The notes below the pieces were generated by a model. It ran no database searches. It was not told where the DNA came from and was given only the letters and a program-made list of their open reading frames with translations. 64,000 nucleotides of DNA, taken from an uncultured Flammeovirgaceae bacterium (GTDB lineage: Bacteria; Bacteroidota; Bacteroidia; Cytophagales; Cyclobacteriaceae). The stretch covers positions 124,001 to 188,000 of the forward strand of contig CAKZYA010000063.1 of NCBI GenBank assembly GCA_937883755.1, read 5' to 3'. Made by a program: the position numbers and the translations under genes. Each line of letters opens with the position of its first letter. Position 1 is the first letter of the stretch. This document shows positions 61,587 to 64,000 of this stretch, piece by piece.

Positions 61587-64000
61587 ATGAAGCTACTTTA
61601 TTTACCCCATCTTGGTAAGCTAGTAGAGCCAAACATGCGCCAGGCACCATTACTTTTTTCAGTGGTAATACTGAGCGTACTAATTGGATTCACTACCCCA
61701 GCTTACACGCAACAACTCGCCTACCACGTTAACAGCGTATCTTCGCAAGACCAAAAGATGCTACTGCGGGACGCCTTAATCAGCCTAGAGAAGCAGTATA
61801 AGATTTCTATTAACTACGCCAGTAAAACAATACAGGATCGAGAAACCCGCATATTAATTAGGAAAACCGATCAACCTGAGCAAGCTCTTCAGCGCATTCT
61901 AGAGCCGTTAGATTTACAGTATAAAAAGATCAACGAGAGCACTTATGTTGTACAGCCTAAGAAGCCAGCTCTAAAGCCGGACATCAGGCCGCTACCCCGC
62001 CAAAATCCTAGAAACTTTCGGTCTAACGCCGTAGTCCCGTCCGTAAATACTCGTCCCATTGCCCGTCAGGTTAAGCAGGCACTAGAGCAAACCATTAGCG
62101 GTCAAGTGCTTGACCTATCTACCGATGAAGCATTACCAGGGGTGAATATTTTAGCCAAGGGCACCACCACCGGAACGGTAACTGACGTAGACGGAAACTA
62201 CCGTCTGACGGTTGGCGATGATGTTACCACGCTGGTTTTTTCTTCCATCGGTTACGAAACTACGGAAGAACCGATTAACGGACGTAGCACTATCAATATC
62301 AGCTTATCTCCTGATATTCAGTCACTAAGTGAGGTAGTCGTCATTGGTTACGGTACGCAGGAAAAGCGTGATCTGACCGGATCCTTATCCTCCATCAAGC
62401 AGGAAAAAATTAAGGATATGCCCATCACGACGATTGATCAGGGACTCCAAGGACTAGCTGCCGGAGTGTCGGTTCAGCAACAAACCGGACAACCCGGTGG
62501 GGCAACGTCCATCCGTATCCGAGGAGGAAATTCTATTAACGCTGGTAACGAACCGCTTTATGTCATTGATGGCTTTCCCATCTACAATGAAAATACAACT
62601 TCTACCACCGGAACACTCAACGGAGTTCCACCTGAGAATGCATTAGCGACTATCAACCCCAACGATATTGTTTCTATTGAGATTTTGAAAGATGCTTCGG
62701 CTACCGCTATCTACGGAGCGCGGGCGGCAAATGGGGTAGTGCTAATTACAACCAAACGAGGAAAAGCTGGACAATCTAACGTAGACTTTGATATGTACTA
62801 CGGTATTCAGGAGCCAGCTCGTCGCTACGATTTAATGAATGCTTATGAGTACGCTCAGTTTCGAAACGAACGCTGGATTGCTGCCGGGGAAGCACCTACT
62901 TATACTGAAGAGCAATTAGAAGAATTTCGTCGCACGGGAGGAACCGACTGGCAAGACGAATTGCTACGAAGCGCGCCCATTCAAAACTATCAGTTGGGAG
63001 TTTCTGGCGGAAAAGAAAACGTACAATACGCTTTTTCGGGTAACTACTTCAACCAGCAAGGCACCATGATTAATAGCTTCCTGAAGCGAATTTCTACCCG
63101 CGCTAATGTAGATATTCAAGCCAACGACCGACTGCACTTTGGACTAAACTTTACTGCGGCTCACACTTGGTCTAATCAATTGCCCACAGGTGGCGGACGT
63201 AACGGTCGAACCGGAGTACAAACGCCCACCAGTGGAAATATCTATCAAGGGGCATTATTCTACAATCCGGCTATTCCGGTATTTGACGAAGATGGTGAGT
63301 ACACCCTTAACAATTCTCAAACGAACGGTGAGGTAGAAGGAGCCATTCAATCGAACGTGCCTTACGGTAACCCGATAGCCTACGCCAACTTAGCCGAAAA
63401 CCGAAACTTCTCTACCCGGATACTGAATAACCTTTTCGGAGAGTGGGAGATTATCGAAGGGTTAAAGCTAAGAGTGACCGGTGGGGCTAATCTTCTGTTT
63501 ACCAAGCAAAACAGATACGAACCTAGTACCATTTGGGTTGGACAGCGGGCACCAAATGGCCGGGCGCAGGTTGGAACCGTACAAAACATTGATTGGCTAA
63601 ACGAAAATATTCTGTCTTACGAGCGAAGCTTCGGCGGTAACCACCAGATTAATCTAACCGGTGGATTTACTGTGCAGGCTTTCCAAAGCGAGAGTCTTAA
63701 CGGAAGTAATGTTGACTTCACTAACGATGTTTTAGGATATGATAACCTCCAAGGAGGAAATGCTGGCGGAGAGTTCCCTCCCAGCTTAAACTCTGATGCT
63801 GACGAATGGCAACTCATGTCTGGGTTATTCCGGGCATTTTATTCGCTTAAAGACCGCTACCTATTCACCGTGACCGGACGCTACGATGGTTCATCCCGCT
63901 TTGGCGAAAATAATAAGTGGGCCTTCTTCCCTTCGGCGGCCGTAGGCTGGCGTATCTCCGATGAAGCCTTTATGGCCGACCAGGATTTGATTAGTAATAT
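61587..64000 (+). CDS. SusC/RagA TonB-linked receptor with STN domain (3' end cut by window edge)
   Basis: Translated by hand from ATG 61587; 804 residues lie inside the window and the barrel continues outside. A signal-like segment (LFSVVILSVLIGF) is followed by an STN domain at about residues 55-110 (LRDALISLEKQYKISINYAS), the signalling module that contacts FecR. A CarboxypepD_reg-like domain begins near residue 170 (TISGQVLDLSTDEALPGVNI). The TonB box region (SEVVVIGYGTQEKRDLTGS) and plug (IRIRGGNSINAGNEPLYVID, DASATAIYGARAANGVVLIT) come next. Unlike the upstream SusC, it has the STN domain. A SusD gene would be expected just beyond the edge. Confidence 0.94.
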   Translation, partial: MKLLYLPHLGKLVEPNMRQAPLLFSVVILSVLIGFTTPAYTQQLAYHVNSVSSQDQKMLLRDALISLEKQYKISINYASKTIQDRETRILIRKTDQPEQALQRILEPLDLQYKKINESTYVVQPKKPALKPDIRPLPRQNPRNFRSNAVVPSVNTRPIARQVKQALEQTISGQVLDLSTDEALPGVNILAKGTTTGTVTDVDGNYRLTVGDDVTTLVFSSIGYETTEEPINGRSTINISLSPDIQSLSEVVVIGYGTQEKRDLTGSLSSIKQEKIKDMPITTIDQGLQGLAAGVSVQQQTGQPGGATSIRIRGGNSINAGNEPLYVIDGFPIYNENTTSTTGTLNGVPPENALATINPNDIVSIEILKDASATAIYGARAANGVVLITTKRGKAGQSNVDFDMYYGIQEPARRYDLMNAYEYAQFRNERWIAAGEAPTYTEEQLEEFRRTGGTDWQDELLRSAPIQNYQLGVSGGKENVQYAFSGNYFNQQGTMINSFLKRISTRANVDIQANDRLHFGLNFTAAHTWSNQLPTGGGRNGRTGVQTPTSGNIYQGALFYNPAIPVFDEDGEYTLNNSQTNGEVEGAIQSNVPYGNPIAYANLAENRNFSTRILNNLFGEWEIIEGLKLRVTGGANLLFTKQNRYEPSTIWVGQRAPNGRAQVGTVQNIDWLNENILSYERSFGGNHQINLTGGFTVQAFQSESLNGSNVDFTNDVLGYDNLQGGNAGGEFPPSLNSDADEWQLMSGLFRAFYSLKDRYLFTVTGRYDGSSRFGENNKWAFFPSAAVGWRISDEAFMADQDLISN

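Overview
The window looks like chromosomal DNA of a member of the Bacteroidota, most likely a marine or environmental Cytophagales-type bacterium. The evidence is two SusC-type TonB-linked transporters (one with its SusD lipoprotein), ECF sigma/FecR regulation, a type IX secretion sorting tail, a lipoprotein TamA homologue (TamL type), many exported lipoproteins with short lipoboxes, and promoter-like sequences of the Bacteroidota form (TTTG, about 19 bases, TAnnTTTG). I saw no rRNA, tRNA, CRISPR array, transposase or prophage genes.

Layout. 1-3.7 kb: a two-gene lipoprotein operon on the minus strand ending in a TPR-CHAT protease-like protein cut by the window edge. 4.1-8.3 kb: a histidine-kinase-like ATPase lacking the phosphoacceptor His, then HemJ, an SCO copper chaperone and a cytochrome c, then an ECF sigma factor with its putative anti-sigma protein. 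8.3-15.5 kb: a sugar transferase, a housekeeping run (purC, STAS protein, rnz, yhhQ-type transporter), an RNA methyltransferase and TamL. 15.7-25.5 kb: a four-repeat secreted protein, hemF, TPR and DnaJ-TPR proteins, dprA, a MerR-type regulator, a phosphosugar mutase and a small acidic protein. 25.6-40.6 kb: an M1 peptidase, trpS, a DUF1573 protein, a kinase plus exported ADP-ribosylglycohydrolase pair, YceI, a sialate O-acetylesterase-type enzyme, ankyrin, a PLP desulfhydrase and an RluD-type pseudouridine synthase. 40.7-42.3 kb: a small accessory-looking patch (DUF2971 gene, antitoxin-like fragment, REP-like repeats). 42.3-51.1 kb: FG-GAP/VCBS proteins, an M28 peptidase, small genes and an SDR dehydrogenase. 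51.4-64 kb: a SusC-SusD-CRTAC1-like operon followed by an ECF sigma-FecR-SusC(STN) signalling locus that runs off the right edge.

How parts work together. HemJ and HemF belong to haem synthesis, and the SCO protein and cytochrome c fit aerobic respiratory chain assembly. The right-hand SusCD loci are nutrient-uptake systems. The second has the parts of trans-envelope signalling: an STN domain on the receptor, a FecR anti-sigma factor and an ECF sigma factor.

I did not find a system that I can defend as wholly new. The best candidates for a second look are the lipoprotein/TPR-CHAT pair, the kinase plus exported ADP-ribosylglycohydrolase pair, the DUF2971 gene behind a truncated antitoxin-like ORF, and the His-less kinase. 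All functional statements rest on reading motifs by eye; no database search was run.
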